Position numbers and translations under genes: made by a program
Notes under the pieces: model-generated
What the model saw: the letters and a program-made list of their open reading frames with translations, nothing else
What the model was told of the DNA's origin: nothing
The model's database searches: none
Assembly (NCBI RefSeq): GCF_000712135.1
Contig: NZ_JOOE01000002.1
Coordinates: 372,001 to 436,000, forward strand
DNA length: 64,000 nt
Direction of reading: 5' to 3'
Source: Sphingomonas sp. UNC305MFCol5.2
Lineage (GTDB): Bacteria; Pseudomonadota; Alphaproteobacteria; Sphingomonadales; Sphingomonadaceae
Shown here: positions 26,641 through 36,047 of the stretch, in pieces
Layout of the letters: the number at the start of each line of letters is the position of its first letter
How positions within the stretch are numbered: position 1 is the stretch's first letter

Positions 26641-26823
26641 ATGCGAGCCCTTACCAAGTCTATCCTTCGCCTGATCCGTGATTCCAAAGCGGCGACGGCA
26701 ATCGAATACGGCCTGATCTGCGCGCTGATCGTGCTTGCCATCATGGCGGCCTTGCTCGCGCTCGGAACAGTCACCAGCGAAATGTGGGATAATGTCAGCA
26801 CCAAGGTCCAGACCGCAGGCTGA
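26641..26823 (+). CDS. Flp/Fap-family pilin, divergent copy
   Basis: A 60-residue type IVb pilin precursor: a basic leader (RALTKSILRLIRDSKA), the ATAIEYGLI processing-site context with Glu at +5, then one hydrophobic helix. GGGGGAG precedes the ATG. It differs from the two following pilins: the leader lacks the usual Gly at the cleavage site (SKAAT instead of KGAT) and the helix contains Cys. No tad/cpa assembly genes are in the window, so the machinery must be elsewhere. Confidence 0.85.
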   Translation: MRALTKSILRLIRDSKAATAIEYGLICALIVLAIMAALLALGTVTSEMWDNVSTKVQTAG

Positions 26824-26955
26824 ACATGGTTAACAACTTGGAAACGGCCCGATTTATACGTTTCTTTACTTCCCTCCGTTAGATCAGTTGATGCCGTACC
26901 GGATTTCCGGGCCGGCCGGGTGAATGAAGTAGTTCTAGAACGTTGGAGACCGGTT

Positions 26956-27123
26956 ATGCAGAAGATTCGCAACTTCGTTAAGAATTCCAAGGGCGCCACC
27001 GCGATCGAGTACGGCCTGATCGCCGCTCTCATCGCCGTCGCCGCCATCGCAGCGATGCAGGGTCTGGGCAATCAGCTCAAGACGACCTTCAGCAACGTCA
27101 CGTCGAACATGAAGGCTACCTAA
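26956..27123 (+). CDS. Flp family type IVb pilin
   Basis: A 55-residue pilin precursor starting MQKIRNFVKNSKGATAIEYG. The conserved GATAIEY site is cut by a prepilin peptidase after the Gly, and a hydrophobic helix follows. The ATG at 26956 is preferred to an upstream GTG at 26920, since it gives the normal short basic leader. It is nearly identical to the next gene, including a shared tail (TTFSNVTSNMKA), so the pair is a recent tandem duplication. Confidence 0.88.
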   Translation: MQKIRNFVKNSKGATAIEYGLIAALIAVAAIAAMQGLGNQLKTTFSNVTSNMKAT

Positions 27124-27149
27124 GCCTTTCTCGACGAAAGCAAACGGAA

Positions 27150-27179
27150 AGGGCGGCGGAACGCAGGTTCCGCCGCCCT
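27150..27179. terminator. Hairpin after the second pilin gene
   Basis: A perfect 13-bp stem AGGGCGGCGGAAC/GTTCCGCCGCCCT with a GCAG loop, not followed by a T run. It is nearly the same hairpin as the one after the third pilin gene, so it was copied in the same duplication. It probably modulates transcript stability or read-through. Confidence 0.6.
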
Positions 27180-27201
27180 ATTGCAAAAGGGGGTTCTGAC
27201 C

Positions 27202-27369
27202 ATGCTTAAGATCCGCAATTTCGTTCGCAATACCCGCGGCGCCACGGCCATCGAATATGGCCTGATCGCCGCGCTCATCGCCGTCGCCGCCATCGCTGCG
27301 ATGCAGGGCCTGGGCAATCAGCTCACGACGACCTTCAGCAACGTCACGTCGAACATGAAGGCTTCGTAA
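27202..27369 (+). CDS. Flp family type IVb pilin, tandem copy
   Basis: A 55-residue pilin precursor (MLKIRNFVRNTRGATAIEYG). It differs from the preceding pilin mostly in the leader and at two or three positions after it. The ATG at 27202 follows an AAAGGGGG ribosome site. Tandem near-identical Flp pilins may raise dosage of the major subunit of a Tad-type pilus used in surface attachment. Confidence 0.88.
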   Translation: MLKIRNFVRNTRGATAIEYGLIAALIAVAAIAAMQGLGNQLTTTFSNVTSNMKAS

Positions 27370-27386
27370 GCCTTGTCCGACTGAAG

Positions 27387-27434
27387 CAAACGAAAGGGGC
27401 GGCGGAACACAGGTTCCGCCGCCCCTTTCGTTTG
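27387..27434. terminator. Bidirectional terminator between the pilins and accA
   Basis: A perfect 22-bp inverted repeat (CAAACGAAAGGGGCGGCGGAAC and its complement) with an ACAG loop, placed between the convergent third pilin and accA genes. The arms end in CTTTCGTTTG on both strands, so it can act in both directions. Confidence 0.75.
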
Positions 27435-27452
27435 TCGCACCAAAGACCGGGG

Positions 27453-28400
27453 TCAGACACGGCCCATTGCGAGGAACTTGCCGCGCCGCGCCTGACGCAG
27501 CGACTCGGGCGACATGCCGTCGAGCGCGTCCAGCGCCTTTTCCACTGCGTCGCCCAGCGCCAGCACCGCCGCACCCGGATCGCGATGCGCACCGCCCAGC
27601 GGCTCGCCGATGATCCCGTCGATCACTTTGAGGTCCTTCAGGTGCTGCGCGGTCACCTTCATCGCCTCGGCGGCGTCGGCGGCCTTGTCGGCCGTGCGCC
27701 ACAGGATCGAGGCGCAGCCTTCCGGCGAGATCACCGAATAGACTGCGTGTTCCATCATCAGCACGGTATTGCCCGCCGCGAGCGCCACCGCGCCGCCCGA
27801 CCCCCCCTCGCCGAGGATCGTCGCGACCAGCGGCACGCCGAGATTGAGGCATTGCTCGGTCGAGCGGGCGATCGCCTCGGCCTGACCGCGCTCCTCGGCC
27901 TGCACGCCGGGAAACGCGCCCGATGTGTCGACAAGGGTGATCACCGGCAGCCGGAACTTGTCGGCGAGCTGCATCAGGCGGATCGCCTTGCGATAGCCCT
28001 CCGGCTTGCCCATGCCGAAATTATGCTTGAGCCGGCTCGCGGTATCGTCGCCCTTTTCGTGGCCAATCACCATTACCCTGCGGCCACGGAAGCGCCCCAG
28101 CCCGCCGATGATCGCATTGTCGTCGGCAAAGGCGCGGTCGCCGCCCAGCGGCATGAAGTCCTCGATCAGCCCCGCGACATAATGCTTGAAATGCGGCCGC
28201 TCGGGATGCCGCGCGACTTGCGTCTTCTGCCACGGCGTGAGCCTGGCATAGGTGTCGTGGAGCAGGCGCTCGGCCTTGGCCTGGAGCGGCGCGATCTCCG
28301 CCTGGATATCCACCGCGCCGCCCTCGGCGGTGCGGCGCAGCTCGTCGATCCGGCTCTGCAGCTCGGCGATCGGTTTCTCGAAGTCGAGGAAGGTTGCCAT
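27453..28400 (-). CDS. accA: Acetyl-CoA carboxylase carboxyltransferase subunit alpha
   Basis: A 315-residue cytoplasmic protein matching AccA over its full length. The N-terminal [19 protein letters not shown] region is followed by the crotonase-fold core with [39 protein letters not shown] and [16 protein letters not shown]. With AccD it transfers the carboxyl group from biotin to acetyl-CoA, forming malonyl-CoA for fatty acid synthesis. It follows xerD by 11 bases on the same strand. Its product is essential in most bacteria. Confidence 0.97.
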   Translation of the reverse strand: MATFLDFEKPIAELQSRIDELRRTAEGGAVDIQAEIAPLQAKAERLLHDTYARLTPWQKTQVARHPERPHFKHYVAGLIEDFMPLGGDRAFADDNAIIGGLGRFRGRRVMVIGHEKGDDTASRLKHNFGMGKPEGYRKAIRLMQLADKFRLPVITLVDTSGAFPGVQAEERGQAEAIARSTEQCLNLGVPLVATILGEGGSGGAVALAAGNTVLMMEHAVYSVISPEGCASILWRTADKAADAAEAMKVTAQHLKDLKVIDGIIGEPLGGAHRDPGAAVLALGDAVEKALDALDGMSPESLRQARRGKFLAMGRV

Positions 28401-28411
28401 CGCCTCGGCGG

Positions 28412-29353
28412 TTAGGACGCGCCGGGCTTCGCGTCAACGCGCGCGGCACCCGGTGCCTTGGCCAAGGCCTCGCCCAGCGGATGCCGCTGATTGACCAGAT
28501 CGACCAGTCTTTTGCTGTCGACATGCGTGTAGATCTCGGTCGTTGCGATATCCGCATGCCCCAGCATCGCCTGCAGCGCGCGCAGGTCCGCGCCGCCCTC
28601 CAGCAGATGCGTCGCGAAGGCGTGGCGCAGCACGTGCGGGCTCACGCGATCGGGCGGGATCCCCGCCTCCGCCGCCAGCGCGCGGACGAGCTGATAGAGC
28701 CGCACCCGCGAGAGGTGCGCCTTACCCGAGGGAAACAGCCAGGGCCGCCCCACCGCGACATGCGCGTGCCACACCGCCACTGCCGCCCGCGCCCGGTCCG
28801 AGATCGGCACCAACCGCTCACGCCCGCCTTTTCCCTTGAGGATCAGATAGGGCCGGTCGGGCGCCACTGCGTTGCGCGGCAGCGACACCAATTCGGTGGC
28901 ACGCAGTCCCGATCCGTAGAGCAATTCGATCAATGCCGCGAGCCGCAGGTCTAGCGGATCGGCGGGCACCCGCGCCTGCCGCGCCGCGATCACCGCGAAC
29001 ATCGCGTCGACATCCTCGATGCTCAGCACTTTCGGAAGCGCCCGCGACGTACCCGGCCGTGGCAGCGCCGCGCTCGGATCGTCGGCTCGAAGGCCCTCGT
29101 CCGCCAGGAACGCATAGAAGCGCCGCAGCGCCGCCGCCTTGCGCGCTACGGTCGAGCGCGCCAGCGCCTGCCATTCGCCCGCCAGTCGTTCGAGTTCCTG
29201 GACGCCCGCTTCGCCCAGCCGCCCCTCCAGCACTTCGGAGGCCAGCCGCAGATCCGTGCCATAGGCAGCGATGGTATTCCCAGCAGCACCCGCTTCGGCT
29301 CGCATCATTTCGAGGAAGCGCTCGATCAGCGCGTGATCGGCAAATCCGGTCAA
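28412..29353 (-). CDS. xerD: Site-specific tyrosine recombinase XerD
   Basis: A 313-residue recombinase with an N-terminal SAM-like core-binding domain and a catalytic domain. The catalytic set is Arg151 (GSGLRATEL), a Lys in LKGKGGRER, His240 and Arg243 ([14 protein letters not shown]), His266 ([14 protein letters not shown]) and Tyr275. With XerC it resolves chromosome dimers at dif; the assignment to XerD rather than XerC is by overall similarity. The best start is a TTG at 29353 that overlaps the preceding stop (TTGA); a later ATG would shorten the N-terminal domain. The context with accA is host-like, not that of a phage integrase. Confidence 0.9.
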   Translation of the reverse strand: MTGFADHALIERFLEMMRAEAGAAGNTIAAYGTDLRLASEVLEGRLGEAGVQELERLAGEWQALARSTVARKAAALRRFYAFLADEGLRADDPSAALPRPGTSRALPKVLSIEDVDAMFAVIAARQARVPADPLDLRLAALIELLYGSGLRATELVSLPRNAVAPDRPYLILKGKGGRERLVPISDRARAAVAVWHAHVAVGRPWLFPSGKAHLSRVRLYQLVRALAAEAGIPPDRVSPHVLRHAFATHLLEGGADLRALQAMLGHADIATTEIYTHVDSKRLVDLVNQRHPLGEALAKAPGAARVDAKPGAS

Positions 29354-31134
29354 GCCGACCGCGTCACCGCCTCGACGGCGATCATCCGCGCATAATTGAC
29401 CATCCCCGCCGCGCGCATCGCCGCGACGATGTGGAACAGCGCCTCGGGGGCGACATGGTCCCAGCTCACCGATTGCATGCCCACGCCGGCGAGCAATGCC
29501 ACCGTCGCCGCGTCGCCGCGCTGCCCGGCGGCGTCGATCGCCTGCGTCCAGGCATTGACCCCGCCGATCGGCACGTCGAGCGTCGCCGCCACGCTCTGCG
29601 CATCGCCCGCGCTCAACCGGCCGAGACCGGCCAGCCCCGCGGCCAGCATCTGCGCCTTGCGCCGCGATCCGGTGTCCGCAAAGCCCGTGACATCGCCCAC
29701 GGCCATCCGCGACTCGCCCGGATCGGCGAGCGCGAGCAAGGCCCAGCCCTCGCTGCGAGGCTTGACCACGCCCCGCCATTCGAGCGCCGCGTTCTCATAT
29801 CCCGACGACAGCATCGCCGCGATCAGCCGGTCGGGATCCTCGACCTTGTCGTTTGCCGGGATCCACGAAGCTGCACGCGCGGTCAGGATCAGCCGGGCAT
29901 AGCGCGCGCGCGGGCTGTCTGCGCCGTCCCACAAGGTCCGCAGCGCCTTGACGCGGTTGCTCACATCGCCGTCGGTATAGGCAGTGCGCAGGTCGCGCGC
30001 GATCGTCTGGCCGGGACCCGAATCGCCGCTTTGTTCGATCTCCGAATAGAGATCGACCAGCCCCGCGTTGGAAAACACGCCCGCCGTAGCTGCGAGCTCG
30101 GCCGCCGCCGCACGCGCCGCCGGATCGATATTGGGCGCGAGCGCCTGCCAGTAACGGACCTGTGGGCCCGCGGTCTGGTAGAGCTCGGCCGGCACCTCGA
30201 CACCCGTCGCGGTCGCCAGTCCCCAGCGCCACGCGGTCAGCTGGGGCACCGAATTCCATTCGATCGTCACCGCGCGGCGCCCCTGCGCGCCGGTGCCGAG
30301 CACCTTCTCGGCGAGCAGATTATCGATGTCCGATGGGCTCGTCCCCGAACGCGCACGGTCGAACAACTGGCCCGCCTCATTGGGCTTGCCGGCGAGCCCG
30401 GCGCACATCGCCTGCGCCAGCGCCCAGCCGCGCTGCTGGATCGCCGCCGCACCCTTGCCGGTGAGCGGGCAGAGCGCCGCCGGATCACCGGTGGCCAGCG
30501 CAGTCTGCATCGCCACCTGATAGAGCCAGGTCGTGTAGTTCTCTGCGTCGATGTCGTCGATCACGGCGCGTGCGGCATTGGCTTCGCCCATGCGCAGCAA
30601 CGCCCAGGCGCGGTCGGCCGCGAAATCGGCGCCGTTGACGTTAGCCGGCGTATCGAGCGGCGACATCAGCGCACGCCGGAGCACGATCGACGCCCATCGC
30701 GAGGCGATCGGCGCATTCATCCGACGCATCAACACCTGCAGCCAGCGCCCGTCGCTCCGCCCGAACGAATCGGCGGGGAACGCGGTGTTGCCCGCGGCAA
30801 GCACGCCCACCCGATCGAGCGAATGTCGCGCGAATTCGGGAAGCTCGTATCGCGACAGATCGACCGTGGCCGCTTGCGGCACCTCGCCCTCGGCCACGTT
30901 CCCCAAGCTATTGTCGAGGGGCAGCGTCACACCCTCTACCGGCGCGACCGGTGCGGCGGCTCGTGTCGGCGCAGGGGCCGGCCCAGGCGCCGGCGCGGGC
31001 GTCGGTGCGGGATCGTCGAAGCCCGGCGGCAGCAGCGATTCGGGCGTATCCTGCCCCAGCGCGGGCATCCCCACGCCGGCGAGCAGCAGCGCCGCAAAGC
31101 CGATCCGCGAAACCTTATTTCGTGAGGTTATCAA
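29350..31134 (-). CDS. Exported helical-repeat protein of unknown function
   Basis: A 594-residue protein with a signal peptide (to about residue 27, ending PALGQ). A proline/alanine linker (about 40-62, PAPAPGPAPAP) is followed by a long helical region with many Ala-rich amphipathic segments, resembling TPR/SEL1-like repeats without a clear consensus. It is probably periplasmic. The likely start is a TTG at 31134, with GGAGAAGGTGG about 11 bases upstream. It overlaps the 45-residue membrane peptide gene at its start and xerD at its end, so it belongs to that operon. I do not recognise a named family. Confidence 0.75.
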   Translation of the reverse strand: MITSRNKVSRIGFAALLLAGVGMPALGQDTPESLLPPGFDDPAPTPAPAPGPAPAPTRAAAPVAPVEGVTLPLDNSLGNVAEGEVPQAATVDLSRYELPEFARHSLDRVGVLAAGNTAFPADSFGRSDGRWLQVLMRRMNAPIASRWASIVLRRALMSPLDTPANVNGADFAADRAWALLRMGEANAARAVIDDIDAENYTTWLYQVAMQTALATGDPAALCPLTGKGAAAIQQRGWALAQAMCAGLAGKPNEAGQLFDRARSGTSPSDIDNLLAEKVLGTGAQGRRAVTIEWNSVPQLTAWRWGLATATGVEVPAELYQTAGPQVRYWQALAPNIDPAARAAAAELAATAGVFSNAGLVDLYSEIEQSGDSGPGQTIARDLRTAYTDGDVSNRVKALRTLWDGADSPRARYARLILTARAASWIPANDKVEDPDRLIAAMLSSGYENAALEWRGVVKPRSEGWALLALADPGESRMAVGDVTGFADTGSRRKAQMLAAGLAGLGRLSAGDAQSVAATLDVPIGGVNAWTQAIDAAGQRGDAATVALLAGVGMQSVSWDHVAPEALFHIVAAMRAAGMVNYARMIAVEAVTRSA

Positions 31135-31252
31135 GCGGGACCACCTTCTCCATGCGAACCGGTTCCTGCTCGGTGCTGCGCGTCGAGAGGAAGACGATTC
31201 CTCCGATCAGCACGAGGAGGAGGACAATGAGCACAACGAGGAAACGGGACAT
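31115..31252 (-). CDS. Small single-pass membrane peptide (45 aa)
   Basis: A 45-residue frame: MSRFLVVLIVLLLVLIGG as one transmembrane helix, then a charged tail (STRSTEQEPVRMEKVVPLD). It overlaps the start of the 594-residue protein gene by 20 bases on the same strand, in a different frame. The clean hydrophobic-then-charged design and operon position support a real gene with the tail in the periplasm. The function is unknown. Confidence 0.65.
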   Translation of the reverse strand: MSRFLVVLIVLLLVLIGGIVFLSTRSTEQEPVRMEKVVPLDNLTK

Positions 31253-31325
31253 GGAAAGGTCCGTAAATTGAGAATTGCGCGGGCCTTTTGCCCGAGACCC
31301 GCCCTCGCTGTATAGCCCCCCGACG

Positions 31326-31865
31326 ATGTTGCAAGCGCCCGCTCCTGACTGCCCCTGGAAGGGCAAGCCGATCGTGCTCGTCGGGCTGATGGGTGCCGGC
31401 AAGACCACGGTCGGCCGGCGCCTCGCGCAGCGCATGCGGCTGCCCTTCGTCGACGCCGATCACGAGATCGAGGCCGCGGCGGGCATGACGATATCGGACA
31501 TCTTCGAGAAGTTCGGCGAACCCTATTTCCGCGCCGGCGAACGCCGCGTCATCGCCCGGCTGATCGACGGCACGCCCAAGGTGATCGCCACCGGCGGCGG
31601 CGCCTTTATCAACGACGATACCCGTGGCCTGATTCTCGATCAGGCGATCGCGATCTGGCTCGACGCCGAGCCCACGGTACTCGCCGACCGCGTCCGCCGC
31701 CGCGACACCCGCCCGCTGCTGCGCGGCCGCGATCCCGAGGAGATCCTCACCGAATTGGCGGCGGTAAGAAATCCTTTCTATGCGCTCGCGCCAATCCGCG
31801 TGCAGAGCATAGCGGCTCCGCACGACACCACCGTCGACGAAATTCTGAAGGCGATCTGTACTTGA
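31326..31865 (+). CDS. aroK: Shikimate kinase
   Basis: A 179-residue P-loop kinase with Walker A GLMGAGKTTVGRRL, the DADHEIE shikimate-binding motif, FRAGERRVI and the GGGAF loop. It phosphorylates shikimate at the 3-hydroxyl with ATP, step five of the aromatic amino acid pathway. The ATG at 31326 fits the family start; an upstream frame extension is excluded. It is coupled to aroB through a TTGA overlap, the classic aroK-aroB pair. Confidence 0.95.
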   Translation: MLQAPAPDCPWKGKPIVLVGLMGAGKTTVGRRLAQRMRLPFVDADHEIEAAAGMTISDIFEKFGEPYFRAGERRVIARLIDGTPKVIATGGGAFINDDTRGLILDQAIAIWLDAEPTVLADRVRRRDTRPLLRGRDPEEILTELAAVRNPFYALAPIRVQSIAAPHDTTVDEILKAICT

Positions 31866-32953
31866 ATACCGTTCCCGTCGCGTTGGGCGACCGCAGCTAC
31901 GACGTCCGCATCGAAGCCGGGCTGCTCGCCCGCGCCGGCGAGGCGCTGGCGCCTTTCGCCAAGGGACGCCGCTTCGTCATCGTCACCGACGAGAATGTGC
32001 GCGCGCAGCTCGAAACGCTGCAGGCCAGCCTCGGCACGCCCAGCGAGGCGGTCATCCTCCCGCCGGGCGAATCGACCAAGAGCTGGAGCCAGCTCGAGGC
32101 ACTCACCGATCGGCTGCTCGAATTGGGGATAGAGCGCAGCGACCATGTCATCGCGCTCGGCGGCGGCGTGATCGGCGATCTGGTCGGCTTCGCCACCTCG
32201 ATCCTCAAGCGCGGTTGCAACTTCATCCAGATCCCCACCACCTTGCTAGCGCAGGTCGACAGCTCGGTCGGCGGCAAGACCGCGATCAACAGCCGCGCCG
32301 GCAAGAATCTGATCGGCGCCTTCCACCAGCCGAGCATCGTGCTGATCGATCCGCAAGTGCTCGACACGCTCCCGCCGCGCGAGCTCCGTGCCGGCTACGC
32401 CGAGGTAGTGAAGTACGGCCTGATCGACGATTTTGCGTTCTTCGAGTGGTGCGAAGCCAACGCCGCAGCCTTGCTGGCAGGCGATCCGCAAGCGCGAGAA
32501 ATTGCAATTTCGCATTCGGTAGCCGCCAAGGCACGGATCGTTGCCGAAGACGAGCGCGAGACAACCGGCAAGCGCGCGCTTCTTAATCTCGGCCACACCT
32601 TCGGCCACGCATTGGAGGCCGAGACTGGATTCTCCGACGCGCTGCTCCACGGCGAAGGCGTCGCCGCGGGCATGGCGCTCGCCTTCGCTTATTCGGCGCG
32701 ACTGGGGCTCTGCCCGGGTCAGGAAGCCGAACGCGTCGCCGCCCACCTCCGCGCGATCGGACTGCCGGACGGCCTCGCCGCCGCGGGGATCACTGCCTCG
32801 GGCGCGCGTCTCGTCGAGCATATGCTACACGACAAGAAGATGGCGGCCGGCACGCTGCCTTTCCTGCTTGCCCGCGGGATCGGCCAGACTTTCCTCGACA
32901 AGACTGTGGACCTGAAGGACGTCGAAGACTTTCTCGACGCACAGCCGCGCTAG
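31862..32953 (+). CDS. aroB: 3-dehydroquinate synthase
   Basis: A 363-residue NAD- and metal-dependent enzyme converting DAHP to 3-dehydroquinate. Family segments are PPGESTKSWSQ, ALGGGVIGDLVGFATSI, IPTTLLAQVDSSVGGKTAIN, HQPSIVLIDP, and the metal ligands in GYAEVVKYG, LNLGHTFGHALE and LLHGEGVAAGM. The start is a TTG at 31862 overlapping the aroK stop (TTGA). No ATG gives a comparable length. Confidence 0.96.
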   Translation: MNTVPVALGDRSYDVRIEAGLLARAGEALAPFAKGRRFVIVTDENVRAQLETLQASLGTPSEAVILPPGESTKSWSQLEALTDRLLELGIERSDHVIALGGGVIGDLVGFATSILKRGCNFIQIPTTLLAQVDSSVGGKTAINSRAGKNLIGAFHQPSIVLIDPQVLDTLPPRELRAGYAEVVKYGLIDDFAFFEWCEANAAALLAGDPQAREIAISHSVAAKARIVAEDERETTGKRALLNLGHTFGHALEAETGFSDALLHGEGVAAGMALAFAYSARLGLCPGQEAERVAAHLRAIGLPDGLAAAGITASGARLVEHMLHDKKMAAGTLPFLLARGIGQTFLDKTVDLKDVEDFLDAQPR

Positions 32954-33156
32954 GGCATTTCCTCCCCCTGACACCGACTCACAAACTGTACCCCGGCGAC
33001 GGCCGGGAGCCAGCTGCAATCCCGGGTGAGAGCATCCCCACCCAATTGGCCACCCCGATGCGGGCACCGGACTCTGCCGGGAACGGGCAGATACGCGTAA
33101 GATCGTCGCCCCTCGCCAACGCGCGTCAGAGTTCCGCGCGATCTAGCCTGGGCCGT

Positions 33157-33837
33157 TCAAGCCCCCGCATCCGGACCAGGGCAGTGCCTCCGGGCCTCGC
33201 CGGTGGCTTCGCACCATTTCCAATCGAGCTTGAGTGTTCCCTTGGTAGCTTGCGGCCGGCCATCGGCTCCTAGCGCGGGCAGGAACATCGCACGCTTGAG
33301 AATCAACGGGCACATCCCTCCCGCCAACGCATTGGTCGTGCCGGTGCGCGTGATCCTGCAATTCTGCGCGCGACCAAAGGCCGTGATGTCGAAGCTGAGC
33401 TCGATCTTGCCGGTCATCATGTGATGCCCCGCAATCGCCGGATAATCCGCAAAGGTGATCCAATGCGCCCGCCCCATCGGGATCGCGCCGCCAAACTGGC
33501 CGTCGTCCCGTGCGGGGTTCCAGCGGATGATGAAGCTATACTCCTGCGCGATTGGCTTTCCGTCCTTCACTGGCGGCTCGAAGATGTTTCGCGCCGCCAC
33601 CAACGCACAACTCGGCCGCCTGAGCACCGCCAGCGCCTCGTTCGGTGCCACCGAGCAGCGCAGTTCGCCGGTCTCGCTGATCTTCAGCGTGATCGGAACG
33701 TCGCCGTGAAGCTTTTGCTCAAGCGCCTCTGCCGGATAGAGTGCAGACCCAGCATCGATAATCAAAGGTTCAGGATCGGCCGCCGCCAACAGGAACGGCA
33801 TGCTCGCGCCCAGTAAAGTCGCCCCAATCGCCCGCAT
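33157..33837 (-). CDS. Exported protein with TonB C-terminal-like domains
   Basis: A 226-residue protein with a signal peptide (MRAIGATLLGASMPFLLAAA). Two regions resemble the TonB carboxyl-terminal fold seen in energy-transducer-like proteins: YPAEALEQKLHGDVPITLKISETGELRC with a following LRRPSCALVAARNIFEP, and a second copy ending PLILKRAMFLPALGADG. There is no transmembrane anchor beyond the signal, so it is probably a stand-alone periplasmic relative, not an energy transducer. The 203-base gap after aroB (32954-33156) holds no gene I can see. Confidence 0.7.
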   Translation of the reverse strand: MRAIGATLLGASMPFLLAAADPEPLIIDAGSALYPAEALEQKLHGDVPITLKISETGELRCSVAPNEALAVLRRPSCALVAARNIFEPPVKDGKPIAQEYSFIIRWNPARDDGQFGGAIPMGRAHWITFADYPAIAGHHMMTGKIELSFDITAFGRAQNCRITRTGTTNALAGGMCPLILKRAMFLPALGADGRPQATKGTLKLDWKWCEATGEARRHCPGPDAGA

Positions 33838-33956
33838 CGGTCTTCTCCCTTTTGTACCAGCCTAGAAGGTGATCCGGCACATTGGGAAGCCCAGCCGCAC
33901 GGCCCCCGGTTCACCGCTCAGTTGCCGTTCATCGCCGATCCGCATAGCAACGCGCC

Positions 33957-35831
33957 ATGCGTATTCTCCTACCCGCACTCGCCGCGCTCGTGATCACTGC
34001 CCCCGCTATGGCCCAGCAAGCCGGCCCAGCGCCGATCCTCACAACGCCCGAGGCAAAGGACGTGTGGACTCATGCCGAGCCGCAGGTCGCCCGCGTCACG
34101 CATGTCGATCTCGACCTCGACGTGAGTTTCGAGAGCAAGACGCTGTCCGGCCGCGCCTTGCTCGACATCCTGCCCGCGCGCGGCGCGAAGCAGATCGTCC
34201 TCGATATCGACGATCTCGACATCACCGAAGTCACCGGCGCAGACCGCAAGCCGCTGCATTACACCGTCGGCCCGCGCGACAAGGAACTCGGCTCGGCGCT
34301 CACCATCGACTTGCCCACCAGCGGCAACCAGATTGCGATCCGCTACTCGACCAGGCCGGGCGCCAGCGCGCTGCAATGGCTCGCGCCCGAGCTGACCGCG
34401 GGCAAGAAGGTGCCGTACCTCTTCAGCCAGGGTCAGCCGATCAACAACCGCAGCTGGATCCCGACGCAGGACAGCCCCGGCATCCGCCAGACCTGGTCGG
34501 CGACGCTCATCGTGCCCGACGGCTTCGTCGCAGTGATGAGCGGCGAGCGGCTTGACGGCGCGAAGGGCGAGCTGGTCCCCCACCAGAAGCGCCGCTTCCG
34601 TTTCAGGATGGACAAGCCCGTTCCGCCCTATCTCATCGCGATGGCGGTCGGCGATCTCGCCTTCAAGGCCACCGGCCCGCGTTCGGGCGTGTGGAGCGAG
34701 CCCTCTATGGTCGAGGGCGCCGCGTATGAAGTGGGCGACGTCGAAAAGATGATCGACGCCGCGGAAGCGCTCTACGGTCCCTATCGCTGGGGCCGCTACG
34801 ACATGCTGGTATTGCCGCCCAGCTTCCCGTTCGGCGGGATGGAGAATCCCACGCTCACTTTCCTCACGCCGACGATCATCACCGGCGACCGCTCGAACAC
34901 CGACGTCGTCGCGCACGAGCTCGCGCACAGCTGGTCGGGCAACCTCGTCACCAACGCGACTTGGTCCGATTCGTGGCTCAACGAGGGCTTCACCACCTAT
35001 TTCGAAAACCGCATCATGGAGGCGGTCTACGGCAAGGAGCGCGCCGCGATGTACGCCGATCTCGATTGGGACGGCCTGCAGAGCGACATTACCGATGCCG
35101 GCGGCCAATCCGCGCCGACCACGCGCCTCCACGGCGAGCCCGGCGCCACCGCCGGGCAGCTCGATTATTTCAAGGGCTCGACCTTCCTGCGCACGATCGA
35201 GCGCGCGGTCGGCCGCGAGCGCTTCGATGCGTATCTCCGTTCCTATTTCGATCGCCACGCCTTCCAGCCGCAGACCACCGCGGGCTTCCTCGCCGATATC
35301 CGCAAGAACCTGATCAAGGGCGACAAGGCGCTCGAGGACAAGCTCCAGCTCGATCGCTGGGCATATCAGCCCGGCCTTCCCGAGAACGCGGTCCACGTCC
35401 AGTCGGCGACCTTGGCGAAGGTCGATGCCCAGCTCGCCGCGGTCAAGGCGGGCGGCCCGGTCTCGGCGGTCGATCCAAAAGGCTGGGCGACCCAGCAATG
35501 GCTGCGCTTCCTCAACGGCCTGCCGCGCCAGCAAACGCCTGCGCGTCTCAAGGAACTCGACGAGGCGCTCCTCCTGTCGGGCTCGACCAACGCCTATGTC
35601 CGCTCGGCCTGGGCCGAGCTGGCGATCGCCAACCGTTATGATCCCGCGCTCAACTCGATCCAGGTCTTCGTGAACAGCGTCGGCCGCGGGCTGCTGATCC
35701 GCCCGATCTACGAAGGGCTGATGAAGCAGGGCGAATGGGGCCAGCCGATCGCCAGGCGCTTCTTCGAGGAAGCCCGCGCGAGCTACCATCCGGTGACTGC
35801 CGCGCAGATCGAGAAAATCGTCGGCAAGTAA
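33957..35831 (+). CDS. M1 family metallo-aminopeptidase (leukotriene A4 hydrolase-like), exported
   Basis: A 624-residue protein with a signal peptide ending AMAQQ (about residue 20). It has a beta-sandwich N-terminal domain, the exopeptidase motif GGMEN (293-297) and the zinc site HELAHSW (320-326) with the third ligand Glu343 in WLNEGFTTYFE. A C-terminal helical domain of the leukotriene A4 hydrolase type follows. It removes N-terminal residues from peptides, probably in the periplasm. The closest group is the bacterial LTA4H-like aminopeptidases; epoxide hydrolase activity is not implied. Confidence 0.92.
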   Translation: MRILLPALAALVITAPAMAQQAGPAPILTTPEAKDVWTHAEPQVARVTHVDLDLDVSFESKTLSGRALLDILPARGAKQIVLDIDDLDITEVTGADRKPLHYTVGPRDKELGSALTIDLPTSGNQIAIRYSTRPGASALQWLAPELTAGKKVPYLFSQGQPINNRSWIPTQDSPGIRQTWSATLIVPDGFVAVMSGERLDGAKGELVPHQKRRFRFRMDKPVPPYLIAMAVGDLAFKATGPRSGVWSEPSMVEGAAYEVGDVEKMIDAAEALYGPYRWGRYDMLVLPPSFPFGGMENPTLTFLTPTIITGDRSNTDVVAHELAHSWSGNLVTNATWSDSWLNEGFTTYFENRIMEAVYGKERAAMYADLDWDGLQSDITDAGGQSAPTTRLHGEPGATAGQLDYFKGSTFLRTIERAVGRERFDAYLRSYFDRHAFQPQTTAGFLADIRKNLIKGDKALEDKLQLDRWAYQPGLPENAVHVQSATLAKVDAQLAAVKAGGPVSAVDPKGWATQQWLRFLNGLPRQQTPARLKELDEALLLSGSTNAYVRSAWAELAIANRYDPALNSIQVFVNSVGRGLLIRPIYEGLMKQGEWGQPIARRFFEEARASYHPVTAAQIEKIVGK

Positions 35832-35842
35832 GCCCCCAGTTA

Positions 35843-35995
35843 TTCCCTTTCCGTGCAAGGGAGGGGCTAGGGGTGGGTTAGAAAAGGTCGGGCTCGATGC
35901 CCGGCCTTTTCTTCATTCCAGGCAGCTCGGTGGGCTCCCCCGGCCTGCGCCGGGGTCGCACCCACCCCCGACCCCTCCCTTGCAGGGAGGGGAGT
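35843..35995. repeat. Dispersed nested-palindrome repeat, copy A2
   Basis: Same unit as at 22673, directly after the aminopeptidase stop. The central stem AAAAGGtCGGGC-TCGAT-GCCCGGCCTTTT followed by CTT resembles an intrinsic terminator. This copy has an extra CCCCCGGCCTGCGCCGGGG hairpin. Confidence 0.87.
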
Positions 35996-36047
35996 TGTTT
36001 GGGGCACGTTTCGCCTTAAGCTCCGTCCACAACCTTGGGGGATCACT

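Noticed and set aside
28412..29353. Phage or island integrase
   Set aside because: The tyrosine recombinase is XerD-like in length and motifs and lies in a housekeeping operon next to accA.
32985..33070. Copy of palindromic family D after aroB
   Set aside because: Only a short CCCCGGCGACGGCCGGG portion resembles the family and no second arm is clear.
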